A stretch of 35,142 bases of DNA from an uncultured Pelagibacteraceae bacterium (GCA_902542795.1 CACBVP010000006.1:1-35142); one strand, 5' to 3'; numbered from the stretch's first letter, positions 7,771 to 16,592 are shown. The notes: a model not told the origin generated them from the sequence alone. Numbers and translations are program-made.

Positions 7771-8570
7771 AATATTTATACTCGATTATTCTAGCAATAA
7801 TACTTGCTTACATTTTAGTAATGATTTTTATTTATTTTTATCAAAGAAATCTTCTTTACCATCCAAAAGAAAATAATTATGCAGGAGATACGATTGAATT
7901 TGAATACAAAGAAGTATTTATAGAAGTCGGACAAAATATAAAAATTAAATCTTGGTTTATTGAAAAAAATTTAAAAAAATCAAAAACAATAATTTTTTTT
8001 CATGGTAATGCAGGTGATCTTTCAAACAGAATTCACAAACTTAATAAATTAAATAATTTAAATTCAAACGTCCTGCTTATATCATGGAGAGGATTTAGTA
8101 ATAATCCTGGCAATCCTACAGAAAAAAATCTCTATCAGGATGCAATGAGATCTATTGAGTGGTTAAATAGTAAAGGTATAAATAATAAAGACATCATATT
8201 GTATGGTGAGTCATTGGGTACTGGTGTTGCTACTGAATTAGCACAAAGCAATTCTTTTCATGGCATTATTTTAGAGTCTCCATTTACATCAATAGCAGAT
8301 GCAGCAAAAATTTATTATCCATACTTACCTGTAAATCTTTTGCTTAAAGATAGGTACGATTCAATTAAAAAGATTAAAAACATCAAGATACCAATTTTAA
8401 TAATGCATGGAAAAAAAGATGACATCGTACCCTTTTTTATGGGAGAAAAACTTTATCAAATGGCTAATGAGCCAAAATTTAAATATTTTTCAGAGGATGA
8501 CGATCACATGATGGAGTTCAATGATGATTTACTTAATGCAATTAAAGTTATTCTAAACATCAACTCCTAA
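7767..8570 (+). CDS. Membrane-anchored alpha/beta hydrolase (ABHD13/Bem46-like)
   Basis: This is an alpha/beta-hydrolase fold protein of 267 residues. An N-terminal hydrophobic helix (about residues 5-25) probably anchors it with the catalytic domain on the periplasmic side. The oxyanion-hole motif FFHGNAGD, the nucleophile elbow GESLGTGVA (Ser149), the Asp region HGKKDDIVPF and the C-terminal His in DDDHMMEF are present. The stretch ILESPFTSIADAA and the following YPYLPVNLLLKDRYDS are typical of Bem46/ABHD13-like proteins, whose substrates are mostly unknown. It is the last gene of the TRAP-amidase cassette and its final 18 nt overlap the end of the convergent ftsY. Confidence 0.88.
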   Translation: MKYLYSIILAIILAYILVMIFIYFYQRNLLYHPKENNYAGDTIEFEYKEVFIEVGQNIKIKSWFIEKNLKKSKTIIFFHGNAGDLSNRIHKLNKLNNLNSNVLLISWRGFSNNPGNPTEKNLYQDAMRSIEWLNSKGINNKDIILYGESLGTGVATELAQSNSFHGIILESPFTSIADAAKIYYPYLPVNLLLKDRYDSIKKIKNIKIPILIMHGKKDDIVPFFMGEKLYQMANEPKFKYFSEDDDHMMEFNDDLLNAIKVILNINS

Positions 8571-9473
8571 CAAAGCTTTTGAAAAATATTCTGCATTGAA
8601 AGGATGTAAGTCATCTTCTTTTTCACCCATTCCTATCGCAACAATGGGTAGATTAAATTTTTTACAAACTGCTAAAACAATCCCACCTTTTGCAGAGCTA
8701 TCAAGTTTTGTAATAATTAAGCCAGTGAGATTGTGAATTTTACTAAATTCTTGGACCTGGTTAAGTGCGTTTTGTCCAGTCGTTGCATCGATTACTAAAA
8801 TTACTTCATTAGGATAAGATCGATCGATTTTTTTTAAAACATTAATTATTTTTTTGTATTCCTCCATTAAATTTTTTTTATTTTGAAGTCTTCCAGCAGT
8901 ATCAATTAGCGCTACATCAATTTCATTTTTTTTTGCAAATTCTGCAGTCTTAAAAGCTACAGATGCAGGATCACTATTAATTTCGGATTTTATAATATCT
9001 ACCTTAATTCTGGCTGCCCAAACTTGTAATTGATCTATAGCTGCTGCCCTGAAAGTATCGGCTGCTCCAAAAACAACAGATCGATTATTATTTTTAAAAT
9101 ATTTTCCAAGTTTACCAATACTTGTTGTTTTTCCTACACCGTTAACTCCTGAAACTACAATAACTGCCGATTTAGCATTTCCCATCATGCTTAAGTCTTT
9201 CTCATACTTTTGAAGATCAATTGCTAATTTATCAGCTAAAAGTTTTAAAATTTCTTTATGATTATCTAACTTTTTATCTACTTTAAAAGTTTCAAAATCT
9301 TTTTTAAGTTCCTTGGCAACTTCAATTCCTACATCAGAAGAAATAAGCAATTCCTCAAACTCATCTAAAATTTCAGTATCTATTTTTTTTTTTGAAAAAA
9401 TATTTTTTATTCCATCTGCAAGTCCAGAGGAGCTTTTTCCAAGACCAGTTTTAAATTTATCAAATAACCCCAT
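8553..9473 (-). CDS. ftsY: Signal recognition particle receptor FtsY
   Basis: FtsY is the membrane-docking GTPase for the signal recognition particle in cotranslational protein targeting. The 306-residue protein has the N domain, P-loop GVNGVGKTTSIGKL (around residues 109-122), DTAGR (G3), TKLD (G4) and the closing GMGEKEDDLHPFNAEYF motif. The acidic A domain found before the NG domain in E. coli FtsY is essentially absent; the protein starts MGLFDKFKTGLGKSSSG, a short amphipathic membrane-targeting segment. It is downstream of dapF with a 1-nt gap, so the two are one transcript. Its partner gene ffh lies just beyond dapF in the opposite direction. Confidence 0.96.
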   Translation of the reverse strand: MGLFDKFKTGLGKSSSGLADGIKNIFSKKKIDTEILDEFEELLISSDVGIEVAKELKKDFETFKVDKKLDNHKEILKLLADKLAIDLQKYEKDLSMMGNAKSAVIVVSGVNGVGKTTSIGKLGKYFKNNNRSVVFGAADTFRAAAIDQLQVWAARIKVDIIKSEINSDPASVAFKTAEFAKKNEIDVALIDTAGRLQNKKNLMEEYKKIINVLKKIDRSYPNEVILVIDATTGQNALNQVQEFSKIHNLTGLIITKLDSSAKGGIVLAVCKKFNLPIVAIGMGEKEDDLHPFNAEYFSKALLGVDV

Positions 9474-9474
9474 A

Positions 9475-10293
9475 CTAAATTTCTAATTCTAAATTTTTGA
9501 TTTCAGAAACAGGGCCGGTCATAAAGATATTATCCTCAGCGTCAATCTCTATTTTTAAAATACCTTCTTTGAATTGAATATCAACTTTGTTGCCAACAAA
9601 TTCATTTTTGTATGCTGCCACAGCTGTAGCACAAGCGGCAGTGCCACAAGCTTTTGTAAGGCCCGCGCCTCTTTCCCAAACATTTACTTTAATCAAATCA
9701 TTATCTGCTATCTCAGCAAAAGTAACATTTGTTCGTTCGGGGAAAAGATTATGATTTTCAATCTTTGGACCCAAAGTTTTTAAATCAACATTCATACAAT
9801 CTTTTACAAAAAAAATTATATGTGGGTTACCAACATTAACACAAAAACCATCTTTAAAAGACTTACCATCAATATCAATAGAAATTTTTTTATGATCTAA
9901 ATTTTTACTTAATGGAATTTTTTCCCAATTAAATAATGGTTTGCCCATGTTTAACTTAACAGAGTGTTCACCAACAATTTCAGCATTTAGGGTTCTATTA
10001 TTTGTTTTAATTTTTATAGATTTTGAATTATTTTTTTCTCCTAATAGATAAGCGATACATCTACTTCCATTTCCACAAGCTTCTACTTCGCCCCCATCAG
10101 AATTAAAAATTTTTATTGGAAATGAATTTTCAATTTCTTTTTCAATATAAATTATTTGGTCAAATCCGATATTCGACCTTTTTCCTAATTCTATAATTTT
10201 ATCTTTTGATAGCTCGACATGATTTTTTCTTCTATCGATTATGATAAAATCATTACCTAACCCATCCATTTTATACGCGTTAATCATCGCCAT
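9475..10293 (-). CDS. dapF: Diaminopimelate epimerase
   Basis: DapF converts LL- to meso-diaminopimelate for lysine and peptidoglycan synthesis in the cytoplasm. Both catalytic cysteines are visible: Cys73 in EACGNGSRC and Cys216 in KACGTAACA. The substrate-binding region KMDGLGNDF is at the N terminus. Length (272 residues) is normal. The start is uncertain by two codons: ATG at 10293 or the third codon at 10287 (MINAYKMDG), neither with a clear ribosome binding site. In many alphaproteobacteria a MiaB-like gene lies between dapF and ftsY; here only one base separates them. Upstream lies the divergent ffh. Confidence 0.96.
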   Translation of the reverse strand: MAMINAYKMDGLGNDFIIIDRRKNHVELSKDKIIELGKRSNIGFDQIIYIEKEIENSFPIKIFNSDGGEVEACGNGSRCIAYLLGEKNNSKSIKIKTNNRTLNAEIVGEHSVKLNMGKPLFNWEKIPLSKNLDHKKISIDIDGKSFKDGFCVNVGNPHIIFFVKDCMNVDLKTLGPKIENHNLFPERTNVTFAEIADNDLIKVNVWERGAGLTKACGTAACATAVAAYKNEFVGNKVDIQFKEGILKIEIDAEDNIFMTGPVSEIKNLELEI

Positions 10294-10303
10294 ATTTGAT
10301 TAG

Positions 10304-10309
10304 TATAAT
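10304..10309 (+). promoter_or_regulatory. TATAAT box in the dapF-ffh divergent region
   Basis: A perfect TATAAT lies here on the plus strand, pointing toward ffh; no good -35 is seen 17 nt upstream (TAATCA). The same bases read ATTATACT on the minus strand, giving a TATACT 11 bases upstream of dapF. One AT box could therefore serve both directions. If used for ffh, the transcript would begin near 10316 and carry a leader of about 140 nt containing the structured island. Confidence 0.4.
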
Positions 10310-10339
10310 TATTCATTGACTTTTAAAACCCCAAATTGT

Positions 10340-10436
10340 ACTTTCCGGACACTTTCCGCAAATACACAAGTCTTTGCGGTGCTCTTGTAAACAAGAGTGT
10401 CGACACTAGTCAGCGAAGGTTCGCCCACTAGTGCGA
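10340..10436 (+). ncRNA. Candidate structured RNA or ffh leader (GC-rich, several hairpins)
   Basis: The bases 10341-10440 contain 50 G or C in 100, against roughly 30% around them. Three hairpins follow in order. H1 pairs CCGCAAA (10356-10362) with TTTGCGG (10373-10379). H2 pairs CTCTTG (10382-10387) with CAAGAG (10392-10397) over loop TAAA. H3 is a long arm, TCG-a-CACTAGT-ca-GCGA, loop AGGT, TCGC-cc-ACTAGTG-CGA (10400-10436). GACA (10348-10351) can pair with TGTC (10398-10401) to enclose H1 and H2, competing with the base of H3. No T run follows H3, so it is not a terminator. The SRP RNA core motif (GGAA-capped helix with flanking conserved loops) is not found, so it is not an obvious ffs. 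It ends 21 nt before the ffh ATG. Whether it is a leader or a separate RNA cannot be told from sequence alone. Confidence 0.6.
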
Positions 10437-10457
10437 TAGGTGTTGGGTGTTACAAAA

Positions 10458-11810
10458 ATGTTTGAAAATTTAACTAATAAATTAGAAAGTATTTTTTCTA
10501 AATTAAAAAGTGCTCCTTCTCTTACAGAAGAGCAAGTTGACTCGGGTTTAAAAGAAATACGTTTAGCTCTTTTAGAAGCCGATGTGGCATTATCAGTTGT
10601 TAAAGAATTTATTTCTAATGTAAAACCAAAAGCTATTGGTCAGGAAATTATTAAGTCAACTTCTCCAGGCCAAATGATAGTAAAGATAGTTTATGATGAA
10701 CTTGTAACTATTTTAGGATCTAAAAACGAAGAAATAAATCTAAAAGCTGTTCCACCTATTTCAATACTTTTAGTTGGGCTGCAAGGTTCTGGTAAAACAA
10801 CTTCAGCAGCAAAACTAGCTTCACTTATTCAAAATAAACACAAAAAAAAAGTAATGGTAGCAAGTCTAGACGTATATAGGCCAGCTGCTCAAGAGCAACT
10901 AAAATTATTAGCTGAGAAGAATGACATACAATGTTTACCAATTGTAGATAATCAACAACCTCTAGATATAAGTAAAAGAGCACTCAACGCAGCTAATTTA
11001 AATGGTTCAGATGTAATAATTTTTGATACAGCCGGAAGGACGCAAATTGACCTTCCAATGATGTCTGAGATTAAAAAAATTAAAGAGATTACAAATCCTG
11101 TTGAAACAATTTTAGTAGCAGACTCTTTAACAGGTCAAATAGCTGTTAACATAGCTAAAGAATTCGATACAGTAGTAAATCTTTCATCAATTATTTTAAC
11201 TAGAGTTGATGGAGATGCTCGTGGTGGAGCCGCTTTAAGCATGAAGCAGGTTACTGGAAAACCAATCAAATACATTGGAGTTGGGGAAAAAGTCTCAGAC
11301 TTTGAAATGTTTCATCCAGATAGATTGGCAAATAGAATTCTTGGAATGGGTGATGTTGTAACCTTAGTCGAAAAAGCAGCACAGAATTTAGGTGAAGAAA
11401 AAATCAAAGAAACTGAAGAGGAATTAAAAAAAGGAATATTTACAATGGATACTTATTTGTCCCAGTTAAGACAAATGAAAAAAATGGGAGGCATGGAAGG
11501 CGTCATGTCGATGCTGCCAGGCGTAAATAAAATGAAAGCTAAAATAGATCAAGCAAATATTGATGAGAAAATGTTAATTGAAAACGAAGCTATAATTTTG
11601 TCAATGACTAAAAAAGAAAAAGAGAATCCAAAAATTATCAGCGGCTCTAGAAGAAAAAGAATTTCAAAAGGTGCCGGAGTAGATGTCTCAAAAATAAATA
11701 AACTTTTAAAACAATTTAAAATGATGTCAGATATGATGAAAAAGATGTCACAAGGAAAAAAAATTCCATCTGGAATGATACCAGATGAAATGCTCAATCA
11801 ACTAAAATGA
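10458..11810 (+). CDS. ffh: Signal recognition particle protein Ffh (SRP54)
   Basis: Ffh binds signal sequences on ribosomes and, with SRP RNA, docks to FtsY. The NG GTPase domain shows [14 protein letters not shown] (G1), DTAGRTQ (G3), [10 protein letters not shown] (G4) and [18 protein letters not shown]. The methionine-rich M domain includes [19 protein letters not shown] and the SRP-RNA-binding [20 protein letters not shown]. The ORF track begins at a GTG (10440), but homologues start near MFENLTNKL, so I chose the ATG at 10458, giving 450 residues. The six extra codons would lie in the leader right after hairpin H3. rpsP follows after 10 nt, so ffh may head the rpsP-trmD-rplS transcript. 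Confidence 0.96.
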   Translation: MFENLTNKLESIFSKLKSAPSLTEEQVDSGLKEIRLALLEADVALSVVKEFISNVKPKAIGQEIIKSTSPGQMIVKIVYDELVTILGSKNEEINLKAVPPISILLVGLQGSGKTTSAAKLASLIQNKHKKKVMVASLDVYRPAAQEQLKLLAEKNDIQCLPIVDNQQPLDISKRALNAANLNGSDVIIFDTAGRTQIDLPMMSEIKKIKEITNPVETILVADSLTGQIAVNIAKEFDTVVNLSSIILTRVDGDARGGAALSMKQVTGKPIKYIGVGEKVSDFEMFHPDRLANRILGMGDVVTLVEKAAQNLGEEKIKETEEELKKGIFTMDTYLSQLRQMKKMGGMEGVMSMLPGVNKMKAKIDQANIDEKMLIENEAIILSMTKKEKENPKIISGSRRKRISKGAGVDVSKINKLLKQFKMMSDMMKKMSQGKKIPSGMIPDEMLNQLK

Positions 11811-11820
11811 AAGGTATAAA

Positions 11821-12270
11821 ATGTTAAAAATAAGACTATCAATGGGAGGGGTTAGAAAAAGACCAGTTTATAAAATAGTTATAGCTGATAGCAGATACCC
11901 ACGAGATGGTAAATTTATCGAAAAAATTGGTTCTTACAATCCATTGCTTCCAAAGGATAAAAAAGAAAGAATAAAAGTAGAAGCAGAAAGAGTTAAGTAT
12001 TGGATGAGTAAAGGAGCTCAACCAACTCTTAGAGTTTCTAGAATTTTAGGAGAGGCACAGATCATGCCAATGCCTAAACCAGGTAACAATCCTAATAAAG
12101 CAATTCCTAAAAAAGAGAGAAAAAAAGCAGGCGAAGAAAGTAAAGAAGAGCCTAAAGCAGAAGCTAAAAAGGAAGAACCTAAAGCAGAAGCTAAAAAGGA
12201 AGAACCTAAAGCAGAAGCTAAAAAGGAAGAGCCTAAAGCAGAAGCTAAAAAGGAAGAGCCTAAAGCTTAA
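11821..12270 (+). CDS. rpsP: 30S ribosomal protein S16 with repeat-bearing C-terminal tail
   Basis: S16 helps fold the 5' domain of 16S rRNA. The conserved core runs from [41 protein letters not shown]-type sequence at the start to about residue 82. Total length is 149 residues, against roughly 80-90 for a minimal S16. The extra C terminus is Lys/Glu/Pro/Ala-rich and ends in about 4.5 copies of the nonapeptide EEPKAEAKK. It follows ffh by 10 nt and precedes trmD by 14 nt. rimM, usually between rpsP and trmD in proteobacteria, is not there. Confidence 0.96.
   Translation: MLKIRLSMGGVRKRPVYKIVIADSRYPRDGKFIEKIGSYNPLLPKDKKERIKVEAERVKYWMSKGAQPTLRVSRILGEAQIMPMPKPGNNPNKAIPKKERKKAGEESKEEPKAEAKKEEPKAEAKKEEPKAEAKKEEPKAEAKKEEPKA
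12145..12267 (+). repeat. 27-bp coding tandem repeat in rpsP (4 full units plus 15 nt)
   Basis: The unit is GAAGAGCCTAAAGCAGAAGC followed by TAAAAAG. Units lie at 12145-12171, 12172-12198, 12199-12225 and 12226-12252, with a partial unit at 12253-12267 just before the stop. Units differ only at the sixth base (GAG or GAA). Such near-identity points to recent slippage or unequal exchange, and in-frame copy-number change would vary the S16 tail by nine residues per unit. Confidence 0.97.
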
Positions 12271-12284
12271 ACCAAGGTTTAAAA

Positions 12285-12974
12285 ATGCTACAAGTAAAAT
12301 TATTTACCTTGTATCCAGATTTATTTCCAGGATTGCTTGATGTTGGAATATACAAAAAAGCAAGAGAAAATAAAAAATGGAGTCTTGAAGTAATAAATAT
12401 AAGAGATTACGCTTTTGATAGTAAACGTACAGTTGATGATACTCCATTTGGCGGTGGTAGCGGGATGCTTTTGAAGCCAGATGTGGTTGCTGCTGCAATA
12501 GATAAAAATGTTACTTCAAAAGATAAGATTATTTATCTTTCACCTAAAGGTAAAAAACTTGATCAACATACAATTAAATCTTTTAGTAAGTTAAAAATTA
12601 TAAATATTTTGTGTGGCCATTTCGAAGGTGTAGATCAGAGACTTTTGGAGACTAGGAATATTGAGGAATATAGCATTGGTGATTTTATTTTATCAGGTGG
12701 TGAGAGCGCTTCTTTTGTTTTAATTGATGCTTTAATTAGACTTTTGCCGGGTGTTCTTGGTAATGAGAATTCAACTTTAGAGGAAAGTTTTGAAAATAAT
12801 CTTTTAGAATATCCTCAATACACTAAACCTAGAGAATGGGAGGGAAAAAAAGTCCCAGAAGTGTTATTTTCAGGCGATCATGCCAAAATAAAGGGGTGGC
12901 GTTTATCCCAATCTGAGGCTATAACACGTCGCCAGAGACCTGATCTTTGGAAAAAATACACAGAAAAAAAATGA
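12285..12974 (+). CDS. trmD: tRNA (guanine-37-N1)-methyltransferase
   Basis: TrmD methylates G37 next to the anticodon using SAM, which prevents +1 frameshifting. The SPOUT trefoil-knot elements are visible: [10 protein letters not shown], the SAM-binding [14 protein letters not shown] and [12 protein letters not shown]. The N-terminal [13 protein letters not shown] loop and the C-terminal RPDLWKKY fit the family. The 229 residues are normal. The stop overlaps the rplS start as ATGA (12971-12974), indicating translational coupling. Confidence 0.97.
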   Translation: MLQVKLFTLYPDLFPGLLDVGIYKKARENKKWSLEVINIRDYAFDSKRTVDDTPFGGGSGMLLKPDVVAAAIDKNVTSKDKIIYLSPKGKKLDQHTIKSFSKLKIINILCGHFEGVDQRLLETRNIEEYSIGDFILSGGESASFVLIDALIRLLPGVLGNENSTLEESFENNLLEYPQYTKPREWEGKKVPEVLFSGDHAKIKGWRLSQSEAITRRQRPDLWKKYTEKK

Positions 12975-13480
12975 AAAATATTGAAGACATAAATAAAGCG
13001 GCGATACAAAAATTAACTGCCAACAAAAAAATCACTGAATTTTCACCTGGAGATACAATAAAAGTAGGTGTTAAAATCGTTGAAGGAAAAAGAGAAAGAA
13101 TTCAGTATTTCGAAGGCGTATGTATTGCAAAAAAAAATAGGGATATAAATTCTTCTTTCACAGTTAGAAAAATATCATTTGGTGAAGGAGTTGAAAGAAC
13201 TTTTGCGCTGTATAGTCCAAATGTTGCGTCAATTAAAGTTATAAGATCAGGAAAAGTAAGAAGAGCAAAACTTTATTACCTAAGAGACAGAAAAGGAAAA
13301 TCTGCAAGAATTGCTGAAAAAATTAAAAAGAAAATAGGTGTTGATGTTTCAGTAAAACCAGAAGAACCTAAAGCAAATCCGATAGCATCACAAACTGAAG
13401 AAGTTAAAGCTGTGGAGGAAAAAAAAGAGACTCCAAAAGTTGAAACAAAATCTGAAAAACCAGCTAGCGAAAAAAAATAA
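12971..13480 (+). CDS. rplS: 50S ribosomal protein L19 with extended charged tail
   Basis: L19 sits at the subunit interface of the ribosome. Homologues begin near [15 protein letters not shown], so I place the start at ATG 12971, overlapping the trmD stop as ATGA, instead of the track start 24 nt earlier. The core carries [39 protein letters not shown] and [16 protein letters not shown]. The protein is 169 residues, against about 115-130 for typical L19. The extra C-terminal part (from about residue 122) is rich in Lys, Glu, Pro and Ala and includes EEPKA, the same motif as in the S16 tail, but it is not a regular repeat. Confidence 0.96.
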   Translation: MKNIEDINKAAIQKLTANKKITEFSPGDTIKVGVKIVEGKRERIQYFEGVCIAKKNRDINSSFTVRKISFGEGVERTFALYSPNVASIKVIRSGKVRRAKLYYLRDRKGKSARIAEKIKKKIGVDVSVKPEEPKANPIASQTEEVKAVEEKKETPKVETKSEKPASEKK

Positions 13481-13486
13481 GATTTA

Positions 13487-14884
13487 ATGTCCAAAACTCT
13501 ATACGATAAGATATGGGAAAACCATCTTGTTCATAAACAAGATGATGGAACGTGTTTAATTTATGTTGATCGACATCTAGTGCATGAAGTAACTAGTCCG
13601 CAGGCATTTGAAGGTTTAAGATTACAAAAAAGAAAAGTAAGAAGACCAGAACTTACCTTAGCTGTACCTGATCATAATGTTCCTACAACTGATAGATCAA
13701 AAGGCATCGATGATGAGGAGTCTCGAATTCAAGTTGAAACACTAAGAAAAAATTGTAAAGAATTTGGAGTAGAACTTTTTGACGTAAACGATAAAAGACA
13801 AGGAATAGTTCATATTATCGGACCAGAGCAAGGTTTTACTCAACCTGGAACGGTTATTGTTTGTGGTGATAGTCATACAGCAACTCATGGAGCATTTGGT
13901 TCACTAGCTTTTGGAATAGGAACTTCAGAAGTAGAACATGTCCTTGCTACCCAGACTTTGATACAAAAAAAATCCAAGAATTTAAGAATTAATGTTAATG
14001 GAGATTTACCTAAAGGTGTAACAGCTAAAGACGTTATTTTAAAGATAATAGGGACAATTGGAACTGCTGGTGGCACTGGATATGTAGTTGAATTCGCCGG
14101 CGATGTAATCAAAAACTTAAGCATGGAAGAGAGAATGACTGTTTGTAATATGACAATAGAAGCAGGAGCAAGGGCAGGTTTAATTGCACCGGATGAGAAG
14201 ACATTTAAATACTTAGAAGGAAAAACAATGTCTCCTAAAGGAGAAAATTGGAAAAAGGCATTAGAATTTTGGAAAACCTTGTACTCTGACAAAGATTGTA
14301 AATTTGATAAAGAAGTAAACATCGAAGGAAAAGATATCGAACCTCTTGTTACTTGGGGTACTTCTCCTCAAGATGTATCTCCAATAACCGGAGTAGTGCC
14401 AGATCCAGCTAATGAGAAAAATGAAGATAGAAAAATGGCTATGGAGAGATCACTTGAATATATGGGCCTTAAAGCTAATACAAAAATTTCTGATATTAAA
14501 ATTGATAAAATTTTTATAGGTAGTTGCACTAACGGTAGAATTGAAGATTTAAGATTGGCTGCTGATCTTTTAAAAGGTAAAAAAATTTCTTCAAATGTGA
14601 GTGCAATGGTCGTTCCTGGATCAGGATTAGTTAAGGAGCAAGCTGAAAAAGAGGGATTAGATAAAATTTTTAAGGACGCTGGATTTGAATGGAGAGAGCC
14701 CGGTTGCTCAATGTGTTTAGGAATGAATCCAGATCAATTAAAACCAAAAGAAAGATGCGCTTCAACATCTAATAGAAACTTTGAAGGAAGACAAGGACGC
14801 GGAGGGAGAACACATTTAGTTAGTCCAGGTATGGCAATTGCAGCTGCAATTAACGGGCATTTAGCTGATGTGAGAAAAATTTAA
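13487..14884 (+). CDS. leuC: 3-isopropylmalate dehydratase large subunit
   Basis: LeuC with LeuD isomerises 2-isopropylmalate to 3-isopropylmalate in leucine biosynthesis using a 4Fe-4S cluster. The cluster ligands are seen at Cys347 (GSCTNGR), Cys407 and Cys410 ([10 protein letters not shown]). Other aconitase-family segments are [26 protein letters not shown] and [13 protein letters not shown]. The 465 residues are the standard length. It begins 6 nt after rplS and its stop directly abuts the leuD ATG. Confidence 0.97.
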   Translation: MSKTLYDKIWENHLVHKQDDGTCLIYVDRHLVHEVTSPQAFEGLRLQKRKVRRPELTLAVPDHNVPTTDRSKGIDDEESRIQVETLRKNCKEFGVELFDVNDKRQGIVHIIGPEQGFTQPGTVIVCGDSHTATHGAFGSLAFGIGTSEVEHVLATQTLIQKKSKNLRINVNGDLPKGVTAKDVILKIIGTIGTAGGTGYVVEFAGDVIKNLSMEERMTVCNMTIEAGARAGLIAPDEKTFKYLEGKTMSPKGENWKKALEFWKTLYSDKDCKFDKEVNIEGKDIEPLVTWGTSPQDVSPITGVVPDPANEKNEDRKMAMERSLEYMGLKANTKISDIKIDKIFIGSCTNGRIEDLRLAADLLKGKKISSNVSAMVVPGSGLVKEQAEKEGLDKIFKDAGFEWREPGCSMCLGMNPDQLKPKERCASTSNRNFEGRQGRGGRTHLVSPGMAIAAAINGHLADVRKI

Positions 14885-15493
14885 ATGGAAAAATTTAAAA
14901 ATTTAAAATCAATTCCTTCTTATCTGTCTTTACAGAACATTGATACCGATATGATAATTCCTAAGCAGTTTTTAAAGACTATTAAAAGAACCGGTTTAGG
15001 CAAAAGCTTATTTTATGAAATGCGATATGATGAAAATGGAAAAGTTAATGAAGATTTCATTTTAAACAAAGAACCTTATAATAAATCTAGAATTTTATTA
15101 GCAGGAAAAAATTTTGGGTGCGGTTCATCTAGAGAACATGCTCCATGGGCACTTTCAGATTTTGGAATTAAATGTGTAATAAGTTCTAGCTTTGCTGATA
15201 TATTTTATAATAACTGTTTTAAAAATGGAATTTTACCAATAAAAATTGAAGAACAAACTGTCGTGGAGCTATCAGAGTATTCAAAAAGAAAAGAAGAAAT
15301 CGAAATTGATTTAGAAAAACAAGAAATTAAATATGGAAATAAAGTTAAAAAATTTGAAGTCGATTCTTTTAAAAAAAAATGTCTGATAGAAGGATTAGAT
15401 GATATTGCACTATCATTAGAAAAAGCATTACAAATAGATAATTTTGAAAAAATTATAAAAGAAAATTCACCTTGGCTATTAAAGAATGATTAA
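14885..15493 (+). CDS. leuD: 3-isopropylmalate dehydratase small subunit
   Basis: This is the swivel-domain partner of LeuC. The signature [15 protein letters not shown] and the N-terminal [15 protein letters not shown] are clear. At 202 residues it is normal. It follows leuC with no gap and overlaps leuB by 8 nt (ATGATTAA), so leuC, leuD and leuB are coupled and should be made in fixed ratio. No leader-peptide attenuator is visible upstream of the leu genes. Confidence 0.97.
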   Translation: MEKFKNLKSIPSYLSLQNIDTDMIIPKQFLKTIKRTGLGKSLFYEMRYDENGKVNEDFILNKEPYNKSRILLAGKNFGCGSSREHAPWALSDFGIKCVISSSFADIFYNNCFKNGILPIKIEEQTVVELSEYSKRKEEIEIDLEKQEIKYGNKVKKFEVDSFKKKCLIEGLDDIALSLEKALQIDNFEKIIKENSPWLLKND

Positions 15494-16592
15494 AGTAAAA
15501 GATAGAAAGCTTTTACTTCTTCCAGGAGACGGTATTGGCCCTGAAGTAGTAAGAGAGGTAAAAAAAATCATAGAATGGTTTAATAAAAACAAATCTTTAG
15601 ATTTTAAAATTGAAGAAGGTTTAGTTGGCGGTGCCTCTTATGAAAAACATAAGATACCCATTACAGATGAAGTTTTTTATAAAGCACTTGAAAGTGAGGC
15701 TGTAATTCTTGGGGCTGTAGGAGGACCTAAATATGATAACTTAGAGTTCTCAAAAAGACCTGAAAGAGCACTTTTAAAACTAAGAAAAGAATTAAAACTT
15801 TTTGCTAATTTACGTCCGGCTATTTGTTTTAAACAATTAGTGGAAGCATCATCTCTTAAACCAGAAATAATCTCAGGCTTAGATATAATGATTGTTAGAG
15901 AATTAACTGGTGGAATTTATTTTGGCGAACCTAGGGGTATAGAACCTATTGAAAATGGTGAGCGAAAGGGAATTAACACACATACTTATACGACAAGTGA
16001 AATTCAAAGAGTTGCAAGAGTCGCTTTTGATTTAGCTAAAAAAAGAAAAAATAAAGTTACATCATGTGAAAAATCAAATGTAATGGAAGCTGGCATTTTA
16101 TGGAGAGAAGAAGTTCAAGCTCTTAAAGAGAAAGAATACAAAAAAGTTGAATTAGACCATATGTTAGCTGACAATTGTGCAATGCAACTTCTAAGAAATC
16201 CAAAACAATTTGACGTCATTGTTACAGATAATTTATTTGGAGATATTTTATCTGATGAAGCAGCTATGTTAACTGGCTCACTAGGTTTATTACCATCAGC
16301 TTCACTCGGGGCAAAAGATAAGAATGGAAAAATTAGATCAATGTATGAGCCCGTTCATGGATCGGCGCCAGATATAGCTGGAAAAAATATAGCTAACCCT
16401 ATTGCAACAATATTAAGTTTATCAATGGCATTAAAGTATTCTCTTGATCTAGATAAAGAAGCTGATCAATTAGATAAAGCCGTTCAAAGTGTTTTAGATG
16501 ATGGTCTTAGAACCAAAGATATCATGTCTAAAAATATGAAAGAAGTTTCTACATCTGATATGGGTGATGCAATCATAGCAAAATTGAAATAA
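15486..16592 (+). CDS. leuB: 3-isopropylmalate dehydrogenase
   Basis: LeuB oxidatively decarboxylates 3-isopropylmalate to 2-oxoisocaproate with NAD+. The N-terminal [10 protein letters not shown], the substrate-binding Arg region [14 protein letters not shown], the [14 protein letters not shown] motif, the metal-site region [20 protein letters not shown] and the NAD-binding [13 protein letters not shown] are present. The 368 residues match the family. It ends 10 nt before asd, linking leucine and aspartate-family synthesis in one transcript. Confidence 0.97.
   Translation: MIKVKDRKLLLLPGDGIGPEVVREVKKIIEWFNKNKSLDFKIEEGLVGGASYEKHKIPITDEVFYKALESEAVILGAVGGPKYDNLEFSKRPERALLKLRKELKLFANLRPAICFKQLVEASSLKPEIISGLDIMIVRELTGGIYFGEPRGIEPIENGERKGINTHTYTTSEIQRVARVAFDLAKKRKNKVTSCEKSNVMEAGILWREEVQALKEKEYKKVELDHMLADNCAMQLLRNPKQFDVIVTDNLFGDILSDEAAMLTGSLGLLPSASLGAKDKNGKIRSMYEPVHGSAPDIAGKNIANPIATILSLSMALKYSLDLDKEADQLDKAVQSVLDDGLRTKDIMSKNMKEVSTSDMGDAIIAKLK

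Noticed and set aside
10340-10440. SRP RNA (ffs) or tRNA in the dapF-ffh island
   Set aside because: The conserved SRP apical motif (GGAA-type loop with flanking CAGG/AGCA-like bases) is not present on either strand, and GGTTCG at 10418-10423 does not sit in a cloverleaf.
10440-10457. GTG start extending Ffh by six residues
   Set aside because: Homologues begin at MFENL-like sequence; the extension falls in the leader right after hairpin H3.
12947-12970. Upstream ATG for rplS
   Set aside because: It lies inside trmD and adds residues not seen in L19; the ATGA overlap at 12971 is the usual coupled start.
13885-14322. 145-residue minus-strand ORF inside leuC
   Set aside because: Shadow of a strongly conserved leuC; composition is low-complexity antisense with no recognisable motif.
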